DNA of 64,000 bases, taken from contig NVQL02000074.1 in assembly GCA_002400495.2 (NCBI GenBank), forward strand, positions 124,001-188,000, written 5' to 3'. Shown one piece after another: positions 47,803-54,747 of the stretch. This DNA comes from Alphaproteobacteria bacterium. GTDB taxonomy: Bacteria; Pseudomonadota; Alphaproteobacteria; Rhizobiales; OSC116. A program made the translations under genes and the position numbers. The first letter of the stretch is position 1, and every line of letters starts with the position of its first letter. Under the pieces are notes generated by a model. That model searched no databases. It had not been told where the DNA came from and saw nothing but the letters and a program-made list of their open reading frames with translations.

Positions 47803-47832
47803 CATATGAGGGGTTTTTACGCCCCTCATATG
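47803..47832 (-). terminator. stem-loop after aromatic-operon binding protein gene
   Basis: CATATGAGGGG (47803-47813) and CCCCTCATATG (47822-47832) are perfect 11-base arms with an 8-base loop, beginning 9 bases after the binding-protein stop. On the minus strand the stem is followed by GTTTAAAAC, only a weak U-tract, so attenuation or mRNA protection is more likely than full termination. Confidence 0.72.
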
Positions 47833-47841
47833 TCCCCCAAG

Positions 47842-49155
47842 TTATGCGTAATTCAAAGCTTCCATTGTGCCACCAGTCGGTATCATAGGTGCTGATTTAT
47901 TATCAATTATCACCAACTCATATTTGCCGTCGCCTTTCAGGCGCCACTGGCCACCAACCAACGATGTTTTGCAAACGTTTTTAGCAGCAAATGGAGGCAT
48001 ACCAGCACCATCCCAAGCCACACGGCCAACCACAGTGTCTAATCTTGTGGCACCGATTGTGTCAGCAACATCTTCTGGGTTTGTCGGGTCGCCAGCGCGT
48101 TTAAGCACATCAGCAGCCACTTCAAACAAGCCATGCGTAAAGCCAATAGGTTGCGTCCAAGGACGGCTAGTTGCTTCACTAAACCCGCCCGCTAAATCCT
48201 TAGCACTTTCACCAGTTAATGATGATGTAAACGGATGCATAGGTGACCACCAAATTTCACTCGAAAGGTTATAACCTTGATCGCCCAACGCTTCAATTGA
48301 TTGTGGGAACAAAATGGCCTTCGCCACAGTCACAGCTTTAGGAGAAAAACCTTGTTGCTTACATTGGTTCCAAAAAGTCGCAATGTCAGGTGGAATAATC
48401 ACACCAGTAACGATTTCATTATTCGCCGCTTTAAACGCATTAATCTGCGCCGTAAAATCATCAGTCAGATTTTGGAAGCGACCCGGATCAGTCAGAGAAA
48501 AGCCATTAGCAGCAAGCCCAGGTTTCAGACCGTTAACTGGGTCACCCCAAGCATTACCATCAGCATCATTAGGGAAAAGCCCACCAACAGATTTATTGGT
48601 ATCAAGCTGACCCCACATGTTCGAAAATACCTCGATGATATTTTCCAAACCCCAAAAGAAATGGTAAGCATAATCAAACGGCTTCCAGCTCGCTGGGTCA
48701 CCAGGGTTACCTTGCTGACCAATAAACCAAGGCTGCCAAGGCGCAGCAGTCGAAATAATCGGCACACCTTCATTTTCACAAACAGTCGAAACGGGGTTGG
48801 TATTTTCAGGTGTAGAGGCAACCAACATGAGGTCAATTTCATCGTCAATAATCAACTCTTGCGCCACAGTGGCAGCACGGTTGGGGTTAGATTGGCTGTC
48901 TTTGATAAACAATTCAACATCAAGACCAATTTCATTCATTTTAGCAACCGCACGTTCAGTAATATAAGCATCAGCTTCAGCGAAACCTGCCAAAGGCCCC
49001 GTTTGTGGGCTTACATAACCAATGCGAATTTTACGACCAGCAGCAATAGCTGGCGTATAAAGTCCAGATGCACCAGCAACCACAGCCGTAGCAGCAGCGC
49101 CTTTTAGCAATTTACGTCTCGTTATGAGCGATTTAGTTTTTGGTTTAATAATCAT
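47842..49155 (-). CDS. Tat-exported ABC substrate-binding protein, LivK/urea-amide type
   Basis: A 437-residue periplasmic receptor of the HAAT family with a twin-arginine signal (TRRKLLKGAAATAVVAGASG, residues 12-31). IRIGYVSPQTGPLAGFAEAD and the DSQSNPNRAATVAQELI region (key part: KDSQSNPNRAATVAQ) are family hallmarks. Tat export means the receptor folds before crossing the membrane. GGGAG lies before the ATG at 49155. The other liv receptor in this window has a Sec signal. Within an aromatic operon the ligand is likely a phenolic or aromatic acid. Confidence 0.92.
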   Translation of the reverse strand: MIIKPKTKSLITRRKLLKGAAATAVVAGASGLYTPAIAAGRKIRIGYVSPQTGPLAGFAEADAYITERAVAKMNEIGLDVELFIKDSQSNPNRAATVAQELIIDDEIDLMLVASTPENTNPVSTVCENEGVPIISTAAPWQPWFIGQQGNPGDPASWKPFDYAYHFFWGLENIIEVFSNMWGQLDTNKSVGGLFPNDADGNAWGDPVNGLKPGLAANGFSLTDPGRFQNLTDDFTAQINAFKAANNEIVTGVIIPPDIATFWNQCKQQGFSPKAVTVAKAILFPQSIEALGDQGYNLSSEIWWSPMHPFTSSLTGESAKDLAGGFSEATSRPWTQPIGFTHGLFEVAADVLKRAGDPTNPEDVADTIGATRLDTVVGRVAWDGAGMPPFAAKNVCKTSLVGGQWRLKGDGKYELVIIDNKSAPMIPTGGTMEALNYA

Positions 49156-49180
49156 TCTACTTCTCCCTCTTTGTTTTAGT

Positions 49181-50248
49181 TTAAACGGCTGGTCTTATGC
49201 CCTCCCAAGCATTTTGCAGCAATTGGCGTATGTCATCACGATTAAATTCTCGTGGGTTGTCATATGGGTTTTGAGTGGCCATCTCAGCAGCTTTATCTAA
49301 ATCTGCCTCAGATAACCCCAAATCTTTTAACCTCAAAGGCGCATTTATCTGTTGTGCAAAATCCCACAACCCACCACCAGCTGTGTCACCAAATATATCA
49401 GTCACAGGTTGCAATAATTCAGGCACAGCAGCCGCATTAAAACCTGCGGTATGCGGCAATAATATAGCATGGGTATCAGCATGCGGCGTGTTAAAACCAC
49501 CGCCCAATGTGTGGCATAATTTATGATGCAAGGCCATCGAAACATAACCCAATACGGTCGAACAAAGCCAACCAGCATATTGAGTTTGGCGCCGCGCTTC
49601 AAGGTTTTGAGAATCCGTCATAAGCACAGGCAACCCCGCCTTAAAAGCCTGCATAGCTTCTTTAGCCATCAATGTAATGATTGGGTTGCGATCAGGCGCA
49701 TAAAGCCCTTCAACCACATGCGCGATGGCGTTCAAAGCCGAAGTCATAGTCATTTCAAGCGGCAAACTCAACGTTAAATCACTATCATAAATCACTGTTT
49801 CAGGGCGTATCGCAGGGTCGCGACGCGTGGTTTTTTGCCCGTCACTAGTCTCACCCAATATATCCGTCATTTCCGAACCCGCATAAGTGGTCGGTATCAC
49901 AATCTGGTCAACATCAGTGCGCACAGCAATGGCTTTACCCAACCCAATGGTCGAGCCGCCACCCAAAGAAACCACACAATCAGCTTTAGCGCCTTTAAAG
50001 GCAACTAATGCAGCTTCGGTAATCTCAACAGGCGTGTGCATGGCCGCTTCAGTAAACGTCCCAACACACAGCCCGCCTAATTTTTCAGCCAACGCTTCTG
50101 CATCCTTCGCCTGAAATGGCGTCGATAAAACCATGGCCTTCGAATGGCCGAGCCGCTCAATTTCAGCCCCAACTTTACTAAGCGTGCCGCAACCAAACAG
50201 CACACGGGTAGGAATAGCAGGAAAGATGAATTCTTTCATCGTTAGCAT
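49181..50248 (-). CDS. maleylacetate reductase
   Basis: A 355-residue iron-containing alcohol-dehydrogenase-fold enzyme that reduces maleylacetate (and chloromaleylacetates) to 3-oxoadipate with NAD(P)H. FGCGTLSKVGAEIERLG, VVSLGGGSTIGLGKAIA (key part: GGGSTIGLGKA), PTTYAGSEMTDILG, and HHKLCHTLGGGFNTPHADTHAILLPH (key part: HHKLCHTLGG) are characteristic of TfdF/MacA/PcpE/LinF. Length is standard. ATG overlaps the upstream stop (TAATG); ATG at 50239 is a possible alternative. Common outlet for both dioxygenases in the operon. Confidence 0.94.
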   Translation of the reverse strand: MLTMKEFIFPAIPTRVLFGCGTLSKVGAEIERLGHSKAMVLSTPFQAKDAEALAEKLGGLCVGTFTEAAMHTPVEITEAALVAFKGAKADCVVSLGGGSTIGLGKAIAVRTDVDQIVIPTTYAGSEMTDILGETSDGQKTTRRDPAIRPETVIYDSDLTLSLPLEMTMTSALNAIAHVVEGLYAPDRNPIITLMAKEAMQAFKAGLPVLMTDSQNLEARRQTQYAGWLCSTVLGYVSMALHHKLCHTLGGGFNTPHADTHAILLPHTAGFNAAAVPELLQPVTDIFGDTAGGGLWDFAQQINAPLRLKDLGLSEADLDKAAEMATQNPYDNPREFNRDDIRQLLQNAWEGIRPAV

Positions 50249-50925
50249 TATCCCATGCCCCCATTCTTAGCCACATCAAAAACAGGGATATTAGCTGCCA
50301 GATTATTGAGCATGCCATTTAAAGCCGCGCATTCACTAGCCGTAACGCTATGATCCCGACCGGGAAAAACCTCAGTTTTAAGCCGCACACCACATTCAAT
50401 AAATGTCAGCCCCAAATCATTATAGCTCGCAGCAGGAATCCACGGGTCTTTATCACCACAACTTATATATATCGGCATATCCGTTAAATCACTCGCGGGT
50501 AGATTATCCGCCTCAACACCAACCCGACAGCCCGTAAACAAACAAGCCGCACCATCCCATTTACCGTTTAACAATATATATTCGGCCAAAAGGCATGATC
50601 CTTGCGAAAACCCGGCCAAAACCAGTTTGGCATTGGGGCTTTGCTGTGTAGCAAGCCCAATCACCTCAGCCACAATATCAAGTGATGCACCCAATTCACT
50701 GCGTGCTTCAACAGTTAGCGGGTCAACAGCACGCGCATTATACCAAGCATCACCAGCAGATTTCGGCAAAATAAAGCGCGTGTCGGCTGCGTCTAAATGC
50801 GTAATGACTTGTTGCATCATATCCGCAGGGCTTTGCGTGCGCCCATGCACAAATATGCAAATCACTTTGGCATTTTCTGCATCCGCTCCAGTCACAATTG
50901 TACTGTGCGCATAATCATTCAACAT
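50248..50925 (-). CDS. phospholipase/carboxylesterase-family serine hydrolase
   Basis: A 225-residue alpha/beta hydrolase of the carboxylesterase family. IFVHGRTQSPADMM begins the core; the nucleophile elbow is LAGFSQGSCL with Ser about 119; SCGDKDPWIPA holds the acid and GRDHSVTASE the His. It lies next to the PcpA/MhqO-type dioxygenase gene (90 bases apart), the same pairing as MhqO-MhqD in the Bacillus subtilis mhqNOD operon. It may hydrolyse a lactone or ester formed after ring cleavage. Substrate not provable here. Confidence 0.88.
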   Translation of the reverse strand: MLNDYAHSTIVTGADAENAKVICIFVHGRTQSPADMMQQVITHLDAADTRFILPKSAGDAWYNARAVDPLTVEARSELGASLDIVAEVIGLATQQSPNAKLVLAGFSQGSCLLAEYILLNGKWDGAACLFTGCRVGVEADNLPASDLTDMPIYISCGDKDPWIPAASYNDLGLTFIECGVRLKTEVFPGRDHSVTASECAALNGMLNNLAANIPVFDVAKNGGMG

Positions 50926-51015
50926 AATGCACTCTCACTTTTAATTTTTTCGATATATCGGCATGCCCAGACATGCCGATCAGCTTGTTCACATCACCTA
51001 GATCGGTTCACCCAA

Positions 51016-51975
51016 TCAATTTTCCCAAGTGAATTCTTCAAGCCCAGCTTCCATTTCTTCACGGCGACCAGCAAACCAAGGTGGGAACTGCAAAACTTGG
51101 CCGATTTTATCTTCAGGCTCATCTTGCGACCAACCTTTGCCATATGAAAAAGCCAATTCAAACAAAGCACCACTCGGTGAGCGCACATAGCAAGATTTAA
51201 AGTAATTACGATCTTTCTGGTCAGAAACATCAGTAAAACCAAGCCCTTCCAAATGAGCTTTCAGCGCCAATTGGTTTTCTTCAGTTATGGTATTAAATGC
51301 CAAATGATGAATCGTACCACCAGAAAGCGTCCAAGTGCCTTGCGGGCGGTTTGGCTCATGCAAAACTTCAACCACACTACCAGGGCCCGTGCTAGGCGTT
51401 CTAAACTTAAGCGCATCACCGTCACCACCAAGCGCTTCAAACGACATACCAATTGTCAAAAAGTCATCCATCGAGCTTTTGTCAAACACCGCAATGCCAA
51501 TGCCATAAATACCTTTAATGCCATAATCAGCACTAATACCGGGTGACACGATGGGTTTGCGACTATCTTCCACAGCAGATGTCTCAACCAATTCATAAGA
51601 AATACCGCACGGATGCTCTAACGCCACACGCGTTGCCGCAAAACGATCTATCTTTTTAGCTTCAATGCCAGCATCACCAAGGCGGTTCAACCAAAATTCA
51701 GCGCTACCATCAGGCACAGCCAATTGAATAATTTTAGATTGATTGGTGCCACGTTTGCCATAAATGCCCAATTTCTTAAACGGGAATGTGGTCACAATGG
51801 TCGAAGGATCACCCGTCTCGTTACCATAATAAAGGTGATAAACAGGCGCTGTGCCGTCAAATAAAACCGTCTTTTTAACTGATTTCATGCCCAATGTTTT
51901 GGTGTGAAAATCATTGTCTTCTTGCGCGCCGTCTACACTAAGCGTCACATGATGATAGCCATCAATAAGTGTCAT
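51016..51975 (-). CDS. PcpA/LinE-type extradiol dioxygenase (hydroquinone 1,2-dioxygenase, VOC fold)
   Basis: A 319-residue Fe(II) dioxygenase of the vicinal-oxygen-chelate fold, cleaving p-diols between a hydroxylated and neighbouring carbon. HHVTLSVDGAQEDNDF with the first His ligand (His9), SVKKTVLFDGTAPVYHLYYGNETGDP (key part: DGTAPVYHLYYG), SGGTIHHLAFN with the second His, and SGALFELAFSYG with the Glu ligand align with PcpA of Sphingobium (His11, His227, Glu276). The product from a (halo)hydroquinone would reach (chloro)maleylacetate, matching the reductase downstream. First gene of the operon; GAGGG lies before its ATG. Confidence 0.92.
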   Translation of the reverse strand: MTLIDGYHHVTLSVDGAQEDNDFHTKTLGMKSVKKTVLFDGTAPVYHLYYGNETGDPSTIVTTFPFKKLGIYGKRGTNQSKIIQLAVPDGSAEFWLNRLGDAGIEAKKIDRFAATRVALEHPCGISYELVETSAVEDSRKPIVSPGISADYGIKGIYGIGIAVFDKSSMDDFLTIGMSFEALGGDGDALKFRTPSTGPGSVVEVLHEPNRPQGTWTLSGGTIHHLAFNTITEENQLALKAHLEGLGFTDVSDQKDRNYFKSCYVRSPSGALFELAFSYGKGWSQDEPEDKIGQVLQFPPWFAGRREEMEAGLEEFTWEN

Positions 51976-52015
51976 TTTACATCCCTCTACTTTAAATGTC
52001 GAATTGAACTTTATC

Positions 52016-52027
52016 TATACTTGTATA
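52016..52027. promoter_or_regulatory. possible LysR-type operator
   Basis: TATAC-TT-GTATA is a dyad in the 146-base gap between the divergent dioxygenase and LysR genes, close to the T-N11-A form of LysR boxes. It is 41 bases before the operon's first start codon. Confidence 0.35.
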
Positions 52028-52084
52028 TCTATCCTCTACTATAGAATGGATTTTTTACTTGAGTATAAAATTAATCATGCATAA

Positions 52085-52102
52085 TATACCAATCTGATAT
52101 AT
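52085..52102. repeat. 18-base dispersed motif, copy 2
   Basis: TATACCAATCTGATATAT, 17 of 18 identical to 16067-16084. It lies 19 bases before the LysR start codon and could be a binding site or a remnant of a dispersed repeat. Confidence 0.35.
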
Positions 52103-52121
52103 TAATATTTAGAGCATGCGC

Positions 52122-53072
52122 ATGAAAATAGATGAAAAACATTTAATGCAAATAGCAGCCATAGTAAATTACGGCGGCATCACCGAAGCCGCGTCAATAC
52201 TCGGCTTATCGCAACCCGCAATTTCACGCAATATGTCATTCATCGAAAAACGCCTAGGCGAGCCAATTTTCATCAAAGGCAAACGCCCCCTACGCCCCAC
52301 AGAGCTAGGCCAACTCCTCGCCATTCACGGCCAAATTATATTAGAAGCCTCCCGCAAAGCATCAGAAAGCGCCCAAAGCTTCCAACTCGGTCGCTCAGGC
52401 ATTGTGCGGGTTTGCGGTGTGCCATATTTCATGGATGCCTTAATCTCAGACATGATTGCCTCATTCCAACTCAAAGAGCCAGACATCCGCATCGACCTAT
52501 CCTACGGCCATCTAACCGAGCTAATGAACCAATTAGAAGGCAACCAAATAGACCTAGCCATCGGCCCCCTAGGCTTGGCCGAAGCAGGCGCAGACCTCAA
52601 TTTCCTACCCATTCTACCAGGCAGAAACGTAGTCGCCTGCAGCTCGCACCACCCCTTGCTAGCCAAAGACCGCCTCGCCACCACCGATGTCCTAGATTAC
52701 CCATGGGTCGCCCCCCTGCCAGACTCGCCCCTACTCGCCGATTTGCACTCCATTCTACTAACCCTAGGCATCCGCGAAGTGGCAATCCGCTATTCAGGCG
52801 GCTCACTAATGAGCCTCATTAATTACGTATCCAAAACCTCAGCACTAGCAATCCTACCCCACAGCGTCGTATTCTCCATGCGCGATGAAAACCGCATCCA
52901 AGTATTGCCACTAGAAATCCCGCAGCCAGAACGCACATTAGGCATTCTAACCAAATCAACAACCCCACTAACCCCCGCCGCCGAAAAATTCTCCGCCCAC
53001 ATTGTAGATCAATTCCACGATCTAAAAGACCTCATCACCCATCACGAAAAATCAATCATGTGGGGCAATTAA
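52122..53072 (+). CDS. LysR-family transcriptional regulator
   Basis: A 316-residue LysR regulator. The helix-turn-helix (AAIVNYGGITEAASILGLSQPAISRNMSFIEKRLG, key part: EAASILGLSQPAISRNM) occupies residues 10-45 and the effector domain the rest; PRYGGGSLMSLINYVSKT-like SGGSLMSLINYVSK near 225 is typical of the GbpR/PcpR-like branch. ATG at 52122 has AGAG 7 bases upstream; ATG at 52116 is possible. Divergent from the eleven-gene aromatic operon and its most likely activator, with the inducer probably a pathway intermediate. Confidence 0.92.
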   Translation: MKIDEKHLMQIAAIVNYGGITEAASILGLSQPAISRNMSFIEKRLGEPIFIKGKRPLRPTELGQLLAIHGQIILEASRKASESAQSFQLGRSGIVRVCGVPYFMDALISDMIASFQLKEPDIRIDLSYGHLTELMNQLEGNQIDLAIGPLGLAEAGADLNFLPILPGRNVVACSSHHPLLAKDRLATTDVLDYPWVAPLPDSPLLADLHSILLTLGIREVAIRYSGGSLMSLINYVSKTSALAILPHSVVFSMRDENRIQVLPLEIPQPERTLGILTKSTTPLTPAAEKFSAHIVDQFHDLKDLITHHEKSIMWGN

Positions 53073-53186
53073 GTTCAACCCAATATAAGCTGCCGTGTTT
53101 TATCCCGCGCATCCATCAATATTGGCAGAGCCTTGCTCTCTAACCTCACCCAACCACGCATCAAGCTCAGAAACACTGGTCAAACC

Positions 53187-53972
53187 ATGCTCAGTCAACA
53201 CACTAAATTCAATATCACGCACACAGCCTGCCGCACATCATTAGCTAAATTAGCCAACCTACAACAAGCTGTATCCCAAAACCTAACCAATGGCGACACA
53301 GTCGCCTTCGAAGGTTTCACTCACCTCATCCCCTACGCCGCAGCACACGAGGCAATACGCCAAGGCTACATAAACCTAACCCTAATCCGCATAACTCCCG
53401 AAGTAGCCTACGACCAAATGATCGGCATGGGCATGGTCAAAAAAACTCGTCTTCGCCTATGCAGGCAACCCAAGCGCCGTAGACCCAACCTGCGCCATAT
53501 TTCACAGCTATCTAGGCGCAGGCTTAGCCGAGGCCAACCCCAACATAAAATCCAACACCTGCCCCTTCACAAGCGAAAAACTAGCCGCCGTCCCCGCGCT
53601 AACCCCAGATGTCTCATTCATCTACGCCCAAAAAGCCGATAAAAAAGCAATGTCCTCATCAAAGGTATTGTCGACGTACAAAAAGAAGCCGTCCTGTCCG
53701 CCAAATGCGCCGTAGTAATTGTCGAAGAAGTCGTCGAAACCCTAGACAACCACCTCAACGCCTGTGTCCTCCTCCATTGGACAATCACCGTCATCGCCAC
53801 AGTAAAAGGCGGCGCCCCCGCTACGCCCAAGGACACTACGAGCGCGACAACTGTTCCTTATATAGAATGGGATAAAATTTCCGCCGACCGAGAAACATTC
53901 AAAACATGGATGAACGAAAATATCATCAACGCAACCCCAGAAGATTTAGCCCAACGCGTGGCCCATTTATGA
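53187..53972 (+). pseudogene. decayed CatI/GctA-type CoA-transferase subunit A
   Basis: Readable in three frames: EGFTHLIPYAAAHEAIRQG and TPEVAYDQMIGMGMVKK in the first, then AYAGNP and CPFTSEKLAAVPALTPDVSFIYAQKADKK in the second, then IVDVQKEAVLSAK, VIVEEVVETLD and EWDKISADRETFKTWMNENI in the third (each given in part). These match glutaconate/3-oxoadipate CoA-transferase alpha subunits such as CatI. The first shift is an extra A in the A7 run at 53439-53445; the second is a lost G near 53641-53648; further shifts lie near 53815-53850. About 45 residues between GNP and the YLGAGLAEANPNI block are deleted. It follows the LysR gene in the same orientation. Confidence 0.85.
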
Positions 53973-54014
53973 CCCATAAAATCGGAGGCAACAACAAGAG
54001 CCAACCAAACTTCA

Positions 54015-54138
54015 CCCTCTAGGCATGTCAGGCACCCGCATTACAGGCAGCGCCGCACTAGAACTAGCCCAAACAGGCGGAAAATACGCCTTAGCCACCA
54101 TGTGCGTCAGTGTCGGCCAAGGCATAGCCGCCGTTTAA
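54015..54138 (+). pseudogene. C-terminal fragment of acetyl-CoA-type thiolase (PcaF/CatF)
   Basis: The last 40 codons of a thiolase: HPLGMSGTRITGSAALELAQ-, then KYALATMCVSVGQGIAAV and stop. It retains the catalytic His of the HPLG motif and the Cys of the CxSxGxG-type motif, but nothing upstream. It starts 42 bases after the dead CoA-transferase alpha subunit, so the beta subunit and nine tenths of the thiolase are deleted. The original order was probably catI-catJ-catF, as in the 3-oxoadipate operon of Pseudomonas knackmussii B13. Confidence 0.85.
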
Positions 54139-54154
54139 TTTTCTTTTCTCTTGC

Positions 54155-54352
54155 TTATTTCAATTTTTCATTAAGCTTTCGAACCATTCTAGAAAATACA
54201 GCAACAAGGATTATGAAGAAGCTTGCAACGTTAACCCCATATTCATAAGCAAACAACAAGGCCAACAGAAACGAAACGACCGCTCCTGCAACAGACAAAT
54301 ACTTCAAAACAGTCAAATTTTTTCTATTCTTAAAAAAATTCTTCACATTCAC
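54155..54352 (-). CDS. small two-helix membrane protein, unknown function
   Basis: A 65-residue protein starting at GTG 54352, which overlaps the TGA of the upstream frameshifted gene (GTGA), so the pair looks translationally coupled. Basic N-terminus (KNFFKNRKN), helices at about residues 17-37 and 39-55, basic C-terminus (RMVRKLNEKLK). No recognised family. Coding likelihood rests on the coupling and on the hydrophobic/basic layout. Confidence 0.5.
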   Translation of the reverse strand: MNVKNFFKNRKNLTVLKYLSVAGAVVSFLLALLFAYEYGVNVASFFIILVAVFSRMVRKLNEKLK

Positions 54353-54635
54353 CCGCTAAAAATTCGCACAACACCCAGAGCCAAACCCGCCAAGCCGACA
54401 ATTCCAGTCAGTAACGGGTAATATTTCACCTGTCTAATTTGTGGTTCAACCAATACATTACGTTTGTAATGAATATATGACATAACAAGAAAAAACCCGC
54501 CCAAGAATAAAACCTGCAGATTTTGAGCCCATTCAATATCATATTTATAATAAAGAACAGTCGTGACAATTACCCCAACCCAAAGACACCCGCCAAGGGG
54601 TTTCTCAACAATGTTTTATCAATTTTCAAAGCCAT
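54349..54635 (-). pseudogene. small membrane protein gene with a one-base frameshift
   Basis: From ATG 54635 the frame reads MALKIDKTLLRNP and then runs into a stop. Adding one C to the CCCC run (GGGG at 54597-54600 on the plus strand) gives a continuous 95-codon frame: LGGCLWVGVIVTTVLYYKYD, VLFLGGFFLVMSYIHYKRN, and LTGIVGLAGLALGVVRIFSG, with three likely helices (quoted in parts). It ends at the GTGA overlap with the next gene. It could be a genuine inactivation, programmed slippage or a sequencing error. No recognised family. Confidence 0.55.
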
Positions 54636-54679
54636 ATTATTCTCAAAATTAGTTTAAGTATATTTGAGAAACATAAAAC

Positions 54680-54713
54680 ATAAGCTTAAAACAATCAATT
54701 ATTTTGAGCTTAT
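54680..54713 (-). terminator. probable terminator downstream of leuA
   Basis: ATAAGCTTAAAA (54680-54691) pairs with TTTTGAGCTTAT (54702-54713) over 12 positions with one G-U pair. It lies 35 bases past the leuA stop; on the minus strand the stem is followed by GTTTTATGTTT. Confidence 0.5.
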
Positions 54714-54747
54714 AAAATTAGAAATTTTAATTTGAAAAATGAAAAAC

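Noticed and set aside
48301-49107. 268-codon plus-strand frame opposite the Tat receptor gene
   Set aside because: Antisense shadow of a receptor with intact signal and family motifs.
53609-53875. 88-codon plus-strand frame as a separate gene
   Set aside because: It is a piece of the decayed CoA-transferase in one of its shifted frames (it contains the YAQGHYERDN block).
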